Shown here: positions 16,246 to 23,449 of the stretch, in pieces
Position numbering within the stretch: the first letter of the stretch is position 1
Layout: the number at the start of each line of letters is the position of its first letter
Assembly: GCF_010993705.1 (NCBI RefSeq)
Contig: NZ_WOFO01000001.1
Span: 384,001-448,000 of the forward strand
Direction of reading: 5' to 3'
Source of the DNA: Cyclobacterium sp. SYSU L10401
GTDB lineage: Bacteria > Bacteroidota > Bacteroidia > Cytophagales > Cyclobacteriaceae
DNA: 64,000 bases
Position numbers and translations under genes: made by a program
Notes under the pieces: model-generated
What the model was told of the DNA's origin: nothing
Databases searched by the model: none
What the model saw: only the letters and a program-made list of their open reading frames with translations

Positions 16246-17749
16246 AGAAGGCATCAATGCACATTTCAAAGAACTGCAAAAAGTTGCAGATCCAAAACCA
16301 CATGGGAAAATACTAAAAAAAATCCTGGCAGATGTGAAGACAGTGGACTTCGAAAAAAGAGCCAAGGCAGAGTTGGAAAATAAATTAAAAAATCCTGGAT
16401 TAAGTAATAAACAAAAGGAGCGTATTATAAAGGAACTTGGTAATTTCAAGCTGCTTGAAAAGCATTTCCTAATTATTACGATAGAGGAAATTATCAACCT
16501 AACAAGGCGTAAAAACTGGGGAATATGTAAAAACCAGGATTTCATTTATCTATTCAATGGGGCCTATTGGAAGAGTATTGACAAAGAAGAATTTCAAAAA
16601 TTTCTAGGTGAAGCCTCAGAAAAAATGGGTGTAGGAAAATATACGGCAAAGTATTTCCGGTTTAGGGAAAACCTATTCAAACAGTTTCTCGCTTCCGAAT
16701 ACTTTCCAGCTCCGCTAAAGCCGAAAGATAGCGTATGCATCAACCTACTGAATGGAACCTTTGAAATCACAGACAAACCCCATTTACGCCCATTTTGTCC
16801 AGGTGATTTTATCAGATACCAATTGCCATTTGCTTATGATCCGAAGGCCACTGCTCCAAAATTTATGGCATTTCTGGACAGGGTTTTACCAGAAAAGGAC
16901 AAGCAAGCAGTATTGGCAGAATGCCTGGGATATATTTTTGTGCCGCATAGTCAATTGAAGTTAGAAAAAGCATTATTCCTCTTCGGGAGTGGTGCCAATG
17001 GAAAATCTGTTTTATACGAAATCATCAAGGCACTATTGGGAAATTACAATACCAGTGAATTCACTTTGCAAAGCCTGACCGATACCTCAGGATATTACCG
17101 TGCGATGATCGCGGACAAATTGGTCAATTATGCCAGCGAAATAAACGGAAAGCTAGACAGTGCAAAATTTAAATCATTAGCTTCCGGAGAGCCAATGGAA
17201 GCCAGGCTTCCCTATGGCCAGCCCATGATTATCGAGGATTACGCCAAGCTGATTTTCAACACCAACGAGCTTCCAAAAGACGTGGAGTTTACCAATGCTT
17301 TTTTTCGCCGCTTTGTTATTATTCCCTTTCAGGTTACCATTCCGGAAAATGAGCAAAATAAAAACCTTCACAAAGAGATTATTGAAGGGGAACTTCCAGG
17401 CGTATTTAATTGGGTTTTGGAAGGACTCAATAGGTTATTGGAACAAAAGAAGTTTTCCGATTGCGCCTCCATTGACCAGGCCCTTGACCAATTCAAGACC
17501 GAATCCGATACCGTAAAACGATTTTTGGAAGAGGAAGGCTACAGGTCTGATCCGGATAATAAAACCCTTTTGAAAGAGCTTTACCGTGAGTATAGGGAAT
17601 ATGCCCTGGATGATGGAAACAGGGTTTTGGCAAAAGGGAATTTTAAAAAGCGTTTGGAAGCCCTTAAAATATTCATCAATCGTGAAAGCCTGGGAATTCA
17701 GGTTTTTATTTCAAAAAATCAGGAATTCAATGGAAAATCTCCGATTTGA
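16229..17749 (+). CDS. P4/D5-family phage helicase (primase C-terminal type)
   Basis: 506 aa. The middle and C-terminal part match the SF3 helicase of P4 alpha and D5 proteins: Walker A GSGANGKSVLYEII (about 252-265), a B-motif region (DKLVNYASEI), and LIFNTNELPKD...FFRRFVIIPF as motif C and sensor region. The N-terminal 200 residues resemble the D5 N-domain. It would unwind DNA for autonomous replication of the satellite. The next gene starts inside it in another frame. Confidence 0.88.
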   Translation: MTTINKEGINAHFKELQKVADPKPHGKILKKILADVKTVDFEKRAKAELENKLKNPGLSNKQKERIIKELGNFKLLEKHFLIITIEEIINLTRRKNWGICKNQDFIYLFNGAYWKSIDKEEFQKFLGEASEKMGVGKYTAKYFRFRENLFKQFLASEYFPAPLKPKDSVCINLLNGTFEITDKPHLRPFCPGDFIRYQLPFAYDPKATAPKFMAFLDRVLPEKDKQAVLAECLGYIFVPHSQLKLEKALFLFGSGANGKSVLYEIIKALLGNYNTSEFTLQSLTDTSGYYRAMIADKLVNYASEINGKLDSAKFKSLASGEPMEARLPYGQPMIIEDYAKLIFNTNELPKDVEFTNAFFRRFVIIPFQVTIPENEQNKNLHKEIIEGELPGVFNWVLEGLNRLLEQKKFSDCASIDQALDQFKTESDTVKRFLEEEGYRSDPDNKTLLKELYREYREYALDDGNRVLAKGNFKKRLEALKIFINRESLGIQVFISKNQEFNGKSPI

Positions 17750-18971
17750 CAAAATAAGGTCCCGAGTAAAATATTGCCCCTGTGGCAAATCCAACAGGGA
17801 TGGGAAATTTGTGCCTTATGAAGGATTTGAGGATAAGGGGTATTGCCATTCATGCGGTGAAACATTTTTGCCGAAAATTGAGAACGATCATGATGGACAA
17901 AATGTGAAATTTGTTTCATTTCCCCCGAGACCCATTTCTTTTGTGGATCCTTCTGTTTTGGAAGCCAGCCTAAAAGGATACGATCAAAATAATTTTGTGC
18001 TATTCCTGCAAACCAGATTTGGAAAAGCTAATGCCATGAAAGCAGTGGAGGCTTACAAGGTAGGCACCTCCAAGAGATGGCCTGGTGCGAATATCTTTTG
18101 GCAAATTGACCCGGAAGGAAAAATCCGAAGTGGAAAAATTATGCTGTACAACCCTTCCACCGGTAAGAGACAAAACAAGAACTCCTGGGTGCATTCGGCT
18201 TTAAAGGAGGTAGATTTCAATTTGAATCAATGCTTATTTGGAAGCCATTTACTAAAGTACGATTCGTATAAGCGTGTTGCCATAGTCGAAAGCGAGAAAA
18301 CCGCCATTATCGCCAGCATTTTGAAGCCCGAATTCATTTGGTTGGCCACGGGTGGAAAGAATGGATTACAGCCAGACAGGTGCGGAATATTAGCACACAG
18401 GAAAGTGTTTCTTTTCCCTGACCTTACCAAGCCAGGTGATAAGCCAAATTGCTTTGAAATGTGGACCGAGATGGCAAAGGGACTGTCTGAAGAAATAGCG
18501 GATGCTTCATTTTATGTCTCCGATTATTTGGAAACCAATGCCACCGAAAAGGAGCGGAACCAAGGATTGGATATTGCAGACTATTTCCTTAAATGGGAAT
18601 GGGAAGGTGAAAAAAATGAAGAAAATGAAGTGATTCAAAATCATTTTATTGCAGAGGATGGCAATCGCAATGAAAGAAATGAAAAAGATGAAGCCTTAAA
18701 AAAAAACCTTTTTCTGAGCCGAGTGAAGAAAGGAAGATTAGAGATGCTGAACGAGCAATTATCCGAACTCAAATGGAAATTGAGCGAGAGGAGACAGCGA
18801 TCCAGCTACTTAAAGACGAGATTAGAAATTGTGAAATTCCAGGCGAAGCAATACGAGCAAATAAGGAGATTCTTAAAGAATACAGGCAGAAATATGGGTA
18901 TTAAACGACCCACGACATTTTTAAAAACTCCGGAATTTACTGTTAAATACTGGAAAAATGGTGAAAGTTGA
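17730..18971 (+). CDS. Zn-finger/TOPRIM primase-like protein (DUF6371-like), with internal frame change
   Basis: 413 aa from the ATG at 17730, which overlaps the helicase gene end by 20 bp; a longer frame from 17586 lies wholly within the helicase gene. N-terminal zinc motif CPCGKSNRDGK...YCHSCGETF (about 12-50), then a TOPRIM-like region (RVAIVESEKTAIIAS about 185-200, FLFPD about 228). At 18698-18706 there is a run of nine A. After it the -1 frame encodes a far more natural helical tail (SEEERKIRDAERAIIRTQME-like, ending EYRQKYGY at 18904) than the annotated frame. The true product is probably about 391 aa through an indel or slippage. Confidence 0.75.
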   Translation: MENLRFDKIRSRVKYCPCGKSNRDGKFVPYEGFEDKGYCHSCGETFLPKIENDHDGQNVKFVSFPPRPISFVDPSVLEASLKGYDQNNFVLFLQTRFGKANAMKAVEAYKVGTSKRWPGANIFWQIDPEGKIRSGKIMLYNPSTGKRQNKNSWVHSALKEVDFNLNQCLFGSHLLKYDSYKRVAIVESEKTAIIASILKPEFIWLATGGKNGLQPDRCGILAHRKVFLFPDLTKPGDKPNCFEMWTEMAKGLSEEIADASFYVSDYLETNATEKERNQGLDIADYFLKWEWEGEKNEENEVIQNHFIAEDGNRNERNEKDEALKKNLFLSRVKKGRLEMLNEQLSELKWKLSERRQRSSYLKTRLEIVKFQAKQYEQIRRFLKNTGRNMGIKRPTTFLKTPEFTVKYWKNGES

Positions 18972-19240
18972 AAGGTTATTCCCCAAATATGAGGTTGAAT
19001 ATAAAACTGTGTGATGTTATTTACCAATAAATATAACCGAATATGGAACATGAAAGCTAAAATCCGGTTAAAATTACTAGATTAACTAATATTTGCATGG
19101 CGAATAAAGTGCACTGTTTAGGTTAGCTGTAGGCAGTCTATCATTGAGAATGGGCTCTTGATCATTTTTTGTTTAACTGCCTTGATTATTCTGCATAGGT
19201 ATAAGTCACGAACAAAAAAAAAAGTTTCTAACTTCGCATT

Positions 19241-20368
19241 ATGGCGACAAGAATTCACGTACGACCCGAAATGTTGACTTGGGCTATTGCTCGCGCAGGG
19301 TTTGACTTGCCCGAATTTGTCGAAAAAAATCCTAAAGTCGCAGAATGGATTGATGGAAAAAAGCAACCGACGGTAAAACAGTTAGAAAATTTTTCCAAAA
19401 AAGTGTTTATACCCTTCGGCTACTTGCTTCTTCCAGATCCTCCAAACGAGGAATTACCAATCCCATATTTCAGAACCAATGGTGGAGGTAGTGATAAGAT
19501 TCACATTAATGTCTATGATACGATTCTGAATATTCGCCAACGACAAGAATGGTTGATAGACTACCTAAGAGATAACGAGTTCAAAAAACTTGACTTTGTT
19601 GGCAGATTCAATGAAAACTCTGATGTCGAGACTATCGTGGCTGATATTAGAAGAGAGCTTAATCTTGATGAGCAATGGGCAAGTCATTTTGCAACTTGGG
19701 AGGAAGCAAGAAAACATTTAGCCAATACAATTGAAAGCATAGGGGTGGTGATAGTTTTCAATGGAGTGGTTGAAAACAACACCCACCGTCCAATTCCTGT
19801 AGATGAATGTAGAGGGTTCGTGTTAGTTGATGAAATTGCTCCTTTCATGTTCATAAATAATTCTGACTGGAAATCTGCACAGATGTTTACGATGATTCAT
19901 GAAATTGCGCACATATGGACTGGTGAGAGTGCTGGATTTGACTTTAAAAATTTTCTTCCAGCAAATGATCCGATTGAGATTTTAAGCGATAAAGTAGCTG
20001 CCGAGTTTTTGGTTCCGCAGAAATCATTTCTTGAAATGTATACTCCGCAGAAGGGCTATCAAGCAATCGCAAGACACTTTAAAGTAAGTGAGATAGTAAT
20101 TGCAAGAAGGGCATTGGATCTTGGCGTTATATCCAGAAAGGAATTTTTCGCATTTTACAATGAATACAGTCAAAGAGAATTTATTAAGAAAGAAAACCAA
20201 GGGTCTGGAGGAGACTTTTTTGCAACTGCCAACTGGCGGGTAAGCCTAAGTTTTGCGGCGCATGTAAAGAATGCGCTAAATAATGGCCAACTTTTATACA
20301 GAGACGCTTATCGTCTTACGAATTTGAAAGGTGATACTTTCTCCAAATTCCTATCTACTCAACTTTAA
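19241..20368 (+). CDS. ImmA/IrrE metallopeptidase with N-terminal XRE-like region
   Basis: 375 aa. The N-terminal 55 residues form an XRE-like HTH region (MLTWAIARAGFDLPEFVEKNPKVAEWIDG). The C-terminal part is a zinc protease of the M78 family with FTMIHEIAHIWTGES (about 222-237), the HExxH site. This family acts as the antitoxin or regulator of the DUF4411 partner that follows 11 bp downstream. It begins a new transcription unit 269 bp after the primase. Confidence 0.88.
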   Translation: MATRIHVRPEMLTWAIARAGFDLPEFVEKNPKVAEWIDGKKQPTVKQLENFSKKVFIPFGYLLLPDPPNEELPIPYFRTNGGGSDKIHINVYDTILNIRQRQEWLIDYLRDNEFKKLDFVGRFNENSDVETIVADIRRELNLDEQWASHFATWEEARKHLANTIESIGVVIVFNGVVENNTHRPIPVDECRGFVLVDEIAPFMFINNSDWKSAQMFTMIHEIAHIWTGESAGFDFKNFLPANDPIEILSDKVAAEFLVPQKSFLEMYTPQKGYQAIARHFKVSEIVIARRALDLGVISRKEFFAFYNEYSQREFIKKENQGSGGDFFATANWRVSLSFAAHVKNALNNGQLLYRDAYRLTNLKGDTFSKFLSTQL

Positions 20369-20379
20369 AAATATGAAAA

Positions 20380-20877
20380 GTGGAGTACGTTCTAGATAGT
20401 AATTTTTTCATTCAAGCACACCGAAGCACTTATCCTTTGGATGTTGCACAAGGCTTTTGGTTAAAACTTAAAGAGTTAGCGAATTTGGGTTTAGTTGTGA
20501 GTATAGACAAAGTGAGAGATGAGCTGTACGATAAGAATGATTTATTAGAAGACTGGTGTAGGGCAAACCTGCCTCAAAGTTTCTTCAAAGATTCTTCCGA
20601 AGTAATTGCGGAGTATACAACAGTTGTGTCGTGGGCACCGACCCGTATCCCTCCTTATATGCAAAGTGCTTTGAATGATTTCATGGATGCTGATCGTGCC
20701 GATGCATTTTTAGTAGCCTATGGACTTGCCGATTCAGCAAATAGAACTATAGTAACTCAAGAGGTAAGTAGCCCGAATAAGTTGAATATTATCAAAATTC
20801 CAGATAGTTGTGAAGCGCTTGGTATTAAATATCTCAGCACCATCGAAATGTTCAGAGATATCGGAACAACGTTCTAG
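20380..20877 (+). CDS. DUF4411 PIN-like toxin partner
   Basis: 165 aa from a GTG at 20380; the ATG at 20373 is in another frame and stops at once. A PIN-like fold: the first acidic residue in YVLDSNFFIQAHR (about 3-15), then DADRADAFLVAYG (about 108-120) and IVTQE (about 128-132). It is normally paired with an ImmA/IrrE protein, as here. Likely an RNA-cleaving toxin; the substrate is unknown. Confidence 0.85.
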   Translation: MEYVLDSNFFIQAHRSTYPLDVAQGFWLKLKELANLGLVVSIDKVRDELYDKNDLLEDWCRANLPQSFFKDSSEVIAEYTTVVSWAPTRIPPYMQSALNDFMDADRADAFLVAYGLADSANRTIVTQEVSSPNKLNIIKIPDSCEALGIKYLSTIEMFRDIGTTF

Positions 20878-20964
20878 AAAGGAAAAACCAATCGAGGACA
20901 AGACCTAAAAATACATGCCCTTCGGAACACATTTCTTAGCCTGAGCGGCACAAAAATCTAAATT

Positions 20965-21642
20965 ATGCACTTATTTCGAGGAGACAAACTAGCGAACAAA
21001 CTAACGGACCCGAAAAGGTATCGATTTGACGGAATAAGGTCAAAGGCATTTGGTAAAGGAGATCCTGCATACATCCAACGAACAGGCTTAGTGGAATCGT
21101 TGAGACAACACATAAATCCAGAAACGCTTGACGATAGGGAGTTTTATCACAAAACCGACTTTATTTCGTTTTCAAGAAGCAGTGATAGGTCGATGTTTTG
21201 GCTTAGAGACAAAAACTCTATCGAAATAATAAAATCTAATGAATTTGATGAAACAAGATATTTGTTCATTCTCGAGGTTGAAGATGAAAAGTTAGTCGAA
21301 CTTGAACCTGGAATTTATTTATATGCATTTGCATGTAACCCAAAGCTCAGAAAGATGAATTCGGATGATATAATATCAAATTCTGTACTTCATTTGACTT
21401 ATTCATATAACAACTGTGAGATTTGTAAAGGGTCTTTTTCTGCCCACAGAATTATACTAATTGATACGGTAAAATTTTTGATGAGTAAGGATTTGCCCGA
21501 AAAATTTCAAGGTGCCTTAAATAATGCAATTCTGGATAAAGAATGGCTAATTCTCCCACTTGACAAAATGAATAAAAAGGTAAATTTTACTTCTATTCCA
21601 CGGGCTAATTTTTGGAAGGTGGAACACTTTAAAGAATTGTGA
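20965..21642 (+). CDS. Cargo protein of unknown family, possibly ART-like
   Basis: 225 aa, no membrane segment. The N-terminus has LFRGD, then HKTDFISFSRSSDRSMFW (about 62-79) and LFILEVEDEKLVEL (about 96-109). The order R / S-x-S-like / E-rich strand is reminiscent of ADP-ribosyltransferase folds, but the match is weak and no catalytic triad can be fixed. A CEICKG pair occurs near 153. It is the last gene before the right border of the element, where cargo often lies. Confidence 0.55.
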   Translation: MHLFRGDKLANKLTDPKRYRFDGIRSKAFGKGDPAYIQRTGLVESLRQHINPETLDDREFYHKTDFISFSRSSDRSMFWLRDKNSIEIIKSNEFDETRYLFILEVEDEKLVELEPGIYLYAFACNPKLRKMNSDDIISNSVLHLTYSYNNCEICKGSFSAHRIILIDTVKFLMSKDLPEKFQGALNNAILDKEWLILPLDKMNKKVNFTSIPRANFWKVEHFKEL

Positions 21643-21904
21643 AATATATGAGTAATTGAGTGGAAAGCAGGGTGAATATCGACAAGAAAATAAGACCGCA
21701 AAACGGCGGCACAAACTAAAAGGAAAATTATTGGATTAAAAGACCACTTGCCTATAGGTTGCCAAAGATTGAATGGGGAAATTTTTACGTTTGATAACCT
21801 CGGGTATGACCCCTATGCAGATATTTGACTAAGTTAAATTCGGATTTTTCTGCCCGATAAAAAAGACCAATAATGAGGCAACGAAATAGGGTTAAGGCCC
21901 TTTT
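21643..21904. other. Gene-free stretch at the right end of the element
   Basis: No gene or hairpin stands out between the last cargo gene and the arm-type repeats; together with the repeats and terminator it makes 331 bp without a gene. Confidence 0.5.
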
Positions 21905-21927
21905 TTTGTGCAAATGGTGTGCAAATG
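21905..21927 (+). promoter_or_regulatory. Candidate integrase arm-binding repeats, right end
   Basis: Two GTGCAAATG 9-mers at 21908 and 21919 (11-bp spacing) with a preceding TTT form an exact 23-bp copy of 297-319. They lie 37 bp inside the right att repeat. The same orientation at both ends fits arm sites of the integrase or excisionase. Confidence 0.45.
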
Positions 21928-21930
21928 AAA

Positions 21931-21964
21931 AAGCCACCCCGAGAAAAAATCTCGTAAGTGGCTT
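21931..21964 (-). terminator. Terminator of tRNA-Asn
   Basis: AAGCCAC (21931-21937) pairs with GTGGCTT (21958-21964), with an inner CGAG/CTCG stem. Read on the minus strand it follows the tRNA 3' end by 9 bp and runs into TTTTTC. It lies inside the element, so integration supplied the tRNA with a new terminator. Confidence 0.65.
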
Positions 21965-22020
21965 ATTTTCAGGCTCCTCCTCTTGGGCTCGAACCAAGGA
22001 CCCTCTGATTAACAGTCAGA
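21965..22020. repeat. Right attachment-site repeat (attR) inside tRNA-Asn
   Basis: Exact 56-bp copy of 127-182. It covers the anticodon-stem-to-3'-end part of the functional tRNA-Asn, so the integrated element restores an intact tRNA. Confidence 0.9.
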
Positions 22021-22047
22021 TGCTCTAACCAACTGAGCTAAGGAGGA
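21974..22047 (-). tRNA. trnN: tRNA-Asn(GUU)
   Basis: 74 nt without encoded CCA. Acceptor TCCTCCT pairs with AGGAGGA, the D arm is GCTCAGTTGGTTAGAGC, the anticodon arm TCTGA-CTGTTAA-TCAGA gives GUU, and the T arm is CTTGG-TTCGAGC-CCAAG. The discriminator base is G. It is the integration target of the element to its left. Confidence 0.95.
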
Positions 22048-22088
22048 ATTACACTATTTCAATTTAAATTTCCAATAACCCATTCTTG

Positions 22089-22145
22089 AAGGACCCTTCC
22101 CGAATAATCGGGATCAGATGCTCTAACCAACTGAGCTAAGGAGGA
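22089..22145 (-). pseudogene. Broken tRNA-Asn copy with palindrome in place of the anticodon arm
   Basis: From 22145 leftward it repeats the 5' acceptor strand, D arm and TCTGA of tRNA-Asn (34 bp identical to 22016-22049). The anticodon loop and 3' stem are replaced by the palindrome TCCCGA-TTAT-TCGGGA (22098-22113), then AGGGTCCTT resumes and the copy ends; no 3' acceptor strand exists. It lies 42 bp upstream of the intact gene in the same orientation. Confidence 0.75.
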
Positions 22146-22147
22146 AT

Positions 22148-22470
22148 AGTTGCCATTTAAGGGCTTTTCCCTAAACGAGATGCAAACATAACAGCTTACT
22201 TAATTTTTTCCAAATATGGACCCAAGGATTTTTCAGTAATTTTATCTCCTTTCATTCTTTCGCTTCAATACCAGATACTTAAATTTCAAACCAGGTAACC
22301 CATAAATAACAAAATTCCAAGTCAGCCATTTCACACCTCATTTCTTTTAATTTTTAAATCCCAGCCCTTTTTTTTACATGAAAAAAGTATAAATTTGCCA
22401 ATTCATTGAAGGAAGGAATGTCCAGAAAAACAATTCTTCTCCAAAATTGAGGAAATTTCTTTTCTAATCT
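22148..22470. other. Gene-free stretch before the tRNA-Pro cluster
   Basis: 323 bp with no convincing ORF. The only signal seen is a promoter-like -7 box at 22390-22397 that points at the tRNA-Pro cluster. Confidence 0.5.
22390..22397 (+). promoter_or_regulatory. Bacteroidota -7 box upstream of the tRNA-Pro cluster
   Basis: TAAATTTG matches the TAnnTTTG consensus; a T-rich segment with no clear TTTG box lies about 20 bp upstream. It would start transcription near 22404, ahead of the broken and intact tRNA-Pro copies, giving one long transcript. Confidence 0.35.
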
Positions 22471-22536
22471 CGGGGTGTAGCGCAGCCAGGTAGCGTATCC
22501 TGACAAAGGTCAGGAGGGTCGATGGTTCAAAACCCG
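22471..22536 (+). pseudogene. Broken tRNA-Pro copy with palindromic anticodon arm
   Basis: The first 26 nt equal the intact tRNA-Pro 5' half (CGGGGTGTAGCGCAGCCAGG and on). The anticodon arm is replaced by TCCTGAC-AAAG-GTCAGGA (22498-22515). GGGTCG and GGTTCAAA of the T arm remain, but the T stem and 3' acceptor strand do not pair. It lies about 40 bp upstream of the intact gene in the same orientation. Confidence 0.75.
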
Positions 22537-22574
22537 GATTGAGATTGAAATAATGAAAAGTAATTAATAAATCT

Positions 22575-22648
22575 CGGGGTGTAGCGCAGCCAGGTAGCGT
22601 GCTTGCATGGGGTGCAAGAGGTCGTCGGTTCAAATCCGGCCACCCCGA
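22575..22648 (+). tRNA. trnP: tRNA-Pro(GGG)
   Basis: 74 nt, no encoded CCA. Acceptor CGGGGTG/CACCCCG, anticodon arm CTTGC-ATGGGGT-GCAAG (anticodon GGG), T arm GTCGG-TTCAAAT-CCGGC, discriminator A. It is the only complete tRNA-Pro in the cluster and the parent of the broken copies. Confidence 0.93.
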
Positions 22649-22657
22649 CGAATGTTG

Positions 22658-22689
22658 AGCCAGGCTGGTTTCCCAGTCTGGCTTTTTTT
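22658..22689 (+). terminator. tRNA-Pro terminator, copy 1
   Basis: AGCCAGGCTGG (658-668) pairs with CCAGTCTGGCT (673-683) with one G-U pair, followed by seven T. The next base starts the ATG of the GIY-YIG gene, so the nuclease can be expressed only by readthrough or by a promoter not visible here. Confidence 0.8.
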
Positions 22690-22965
22690 ATGGAATATTA
22701 TGTTTACATACTGTACTCCGCTTCACTGGATCGTTTCTACGTAGGCCAGACCCAGGATCTTGAAGCGCGCCTTCAGCGTCATAACTCCGGGCGGAACAAA
22801 TCCACCAAAGCAGGTGTCCCCTGGGAAATGGTCCTTTTTGAAACCTGCGTGGACAGAACTGAAGCTGTCAGGAAAGAAACAAAGATCAAAAACCTGGGAG
22901 GTAAACGATACCTTCAAATGATCGGTAAAGTTTTCAACCCAGAGCAGCCAGGTAGCGTGTCCTGA
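22690..22965 (+). CDS. Small GIY-YIG nuclease, copy 1
   Basis: 91 aa from the ATG at 22690. A minimal GIY-YIG (URI/UvrC-N type) domain: YVYILYSASLDRFYVGQTQDLEARLQRHN gives the Y-Y / YVGQT core and the conserved Arg and His; ETCVDRTEAVRKETKIKNL contains the catalytic Glu region. The start lies at the end of the tRNA-Pro terminator T-run with no ribosome-binding site. The 3' end runs into a copy of the tRNA D-arm region, and its stop codon lies within a palindrome. A solo nuclease of this kind may act as a homing-type enzyme. Confidence 0.85.
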   Translation: MEYYVYILYSASLDRFYVGQTQDLEARLQRHNSGRNKSTKAGVPWEMVLFETCVDRTEAVRKETKIKNLGGKRYLQMIGKVFNPEQPGSVS

Positions 22966-23019
22966 CTGGGGTCAGATGTTCAAATAGAGCGAACCCTGAC
23001 CCAAGTCAGGGCACCCCGA
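22943..23019 (+). pseudogene. Broken tRNA-Pro copy with two palindromes
   Basis: GCAGCCAGGTAGCGT of the D arm is followed by TCCTGAC-TGGG-GTCAGA (22960-22976), a TTCAAAT remnant of the T loop, a second palindrome CCCTGAC-CCAA-GTCAGGG (22994-23011) and the 3' acceptor CACCCCG plus A. The 5' acceptor strand is missing, and a GIY-YIG stop codon lies in the first palindrome. Confidence 0.7.
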
Positions 23020-23024
23020 CGAGA

Positions 23025-23060
23025 GTTGAGTCAGGCTGTAAATTCAGTCTGGCTTTTTTT
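23025..23060 (+). terminator. tRNA-Pro terminator, copy 2 (degenerate)
   Basis: GAGTCAGGCTG...CAGTCTGGC followed by seven T. It is the same tail as after the intact tRNA, but the stem has more mismatches, and it is followed by ATTCCATACC rather than by a nuclease gene. Confidence 0.5.
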
Positions 23061-23073
23061 ATTCCATACCAAC

Positions 23074-23135
23074 AGTCAGGTAGCGTATCCCGACTGGGGT
23101 CGGGAGGGTCGTGGGTTCAAATCCCGCCACCCCGA
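23074..23135 (+). pseudogene. Broken tRNA-Pro copy lacking the 5' acceptor
   Basis: Starts within the D arm (CAGGTAGCGT), then the palindrome TCCCGAC-TGGG-GTCGGGA (23088-23105), GGGTCG, a fully paired T arm GTGGG-TTCAAAT-CCCGC and the acceptor CACCCCG plus A. The palindrome forms a 5-bp stem with an 8-nt loop, or a 7-bp stem with 4 nt, instead of the usual 5+7. Confidence 0.75.
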
Positions 23136-23144
23136 CGAGAGTTG

Positions 23145-23176
23145 AGCCAGGCTGGATTCCCAGTCTGGCTTTTTTT
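23145..23176 (+). terminator. tRNA-Pro terminator, copy 3
   Basis: AGCCAGGCTGG/CCAGTCTGGCT followed by a T-run that ends at the ATG of GIY-YIG copy 2. Confidence 0.75.
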
Positions 23177-23449
23177 ATGAATTTCTTTGCATACATATTA
23201 TATTCCCCCTCCCTGGACCGCTATTACGTAGGCCAGACCCAGGACCTTGAAGTGCGCCTTCAGCGTCATAATTCCGGCCGGAACAAGTCCACCAAAGCAG
23301 GTGTCCCCTGGGAAATAGTTCATTTTGAAACCTGCGTGGATAGAACTGAAGCTGTCAGGAAAGAAACAAAGATCAAAAACCTTGGGAGTAAACGATACCT
23401 TCAAATAATCGGTAAAGATTTCAACCCTCAGCAGCCCTATCCTGACTGA
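23177..23449 (+). CDS. Small GIY-YIG nuclease, copy 2
   Basis: 90 aa, nearly the same as copy 1 (changes such as MNFFAYILYSPSLDRYYVGQ and WEIVHFE). All GIY-YIG core residues are kept, so both full copies are probably under selection or recently duplicated. It has the same placement directly after the tRNA-Pro terminator, and its C-terminus (NPQQPYPD) also ends in the following broken tRNA and palindrome. Confidence 0.85.
   Translation: MNFFAYILYSPSLDRYYVGQTQDLEVRLQRHNSGRNKSTKAGVPWEIVHFETCVDRTEAVRKETKIKNLGSKRYLQIIGKDFNPQQPYPD

Larger units (their letters stand above)
127..22020. mobile_element. Integrated phage-satellite-like island at tRNA-Asn
   Basis: About 21.9 kb bounded by the 56-bp att repeats. 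All recognisable genes lie on the plus strand. Backbone genes are an integrase at the left border, a terminase small subunit, an excisionase-type HTH protein, a P4/D5-like helicase and a Zn/TOPRIM primase-like protein; there is no large terminase, portal, capsid or tail gene, and no conjugation gene. That set fits a satellite that would depend on a helper phage for packaging. Cargo comprises an S1-repeat membrane protein, a type I restriction system with extra genes and a toxin-antitoxin-like pair. The boundaries are seen directly; the satellite reading is inference. Confidence 0.8.

Noticed and set aside
17586-17729. N-terminal extension of the primase-like gene
   Set aside because: Lies in another frame of the helicase gene; the zinc-motif domain begins at the ATG at 17730.
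23074-23135. Functional tRNA-Pro with 8-nt loop (frameshift-suppressor type)
   Set aside because: The 5' acceptor strand and half of the D arm are missing, so it cannot fold as a complete tRNA.
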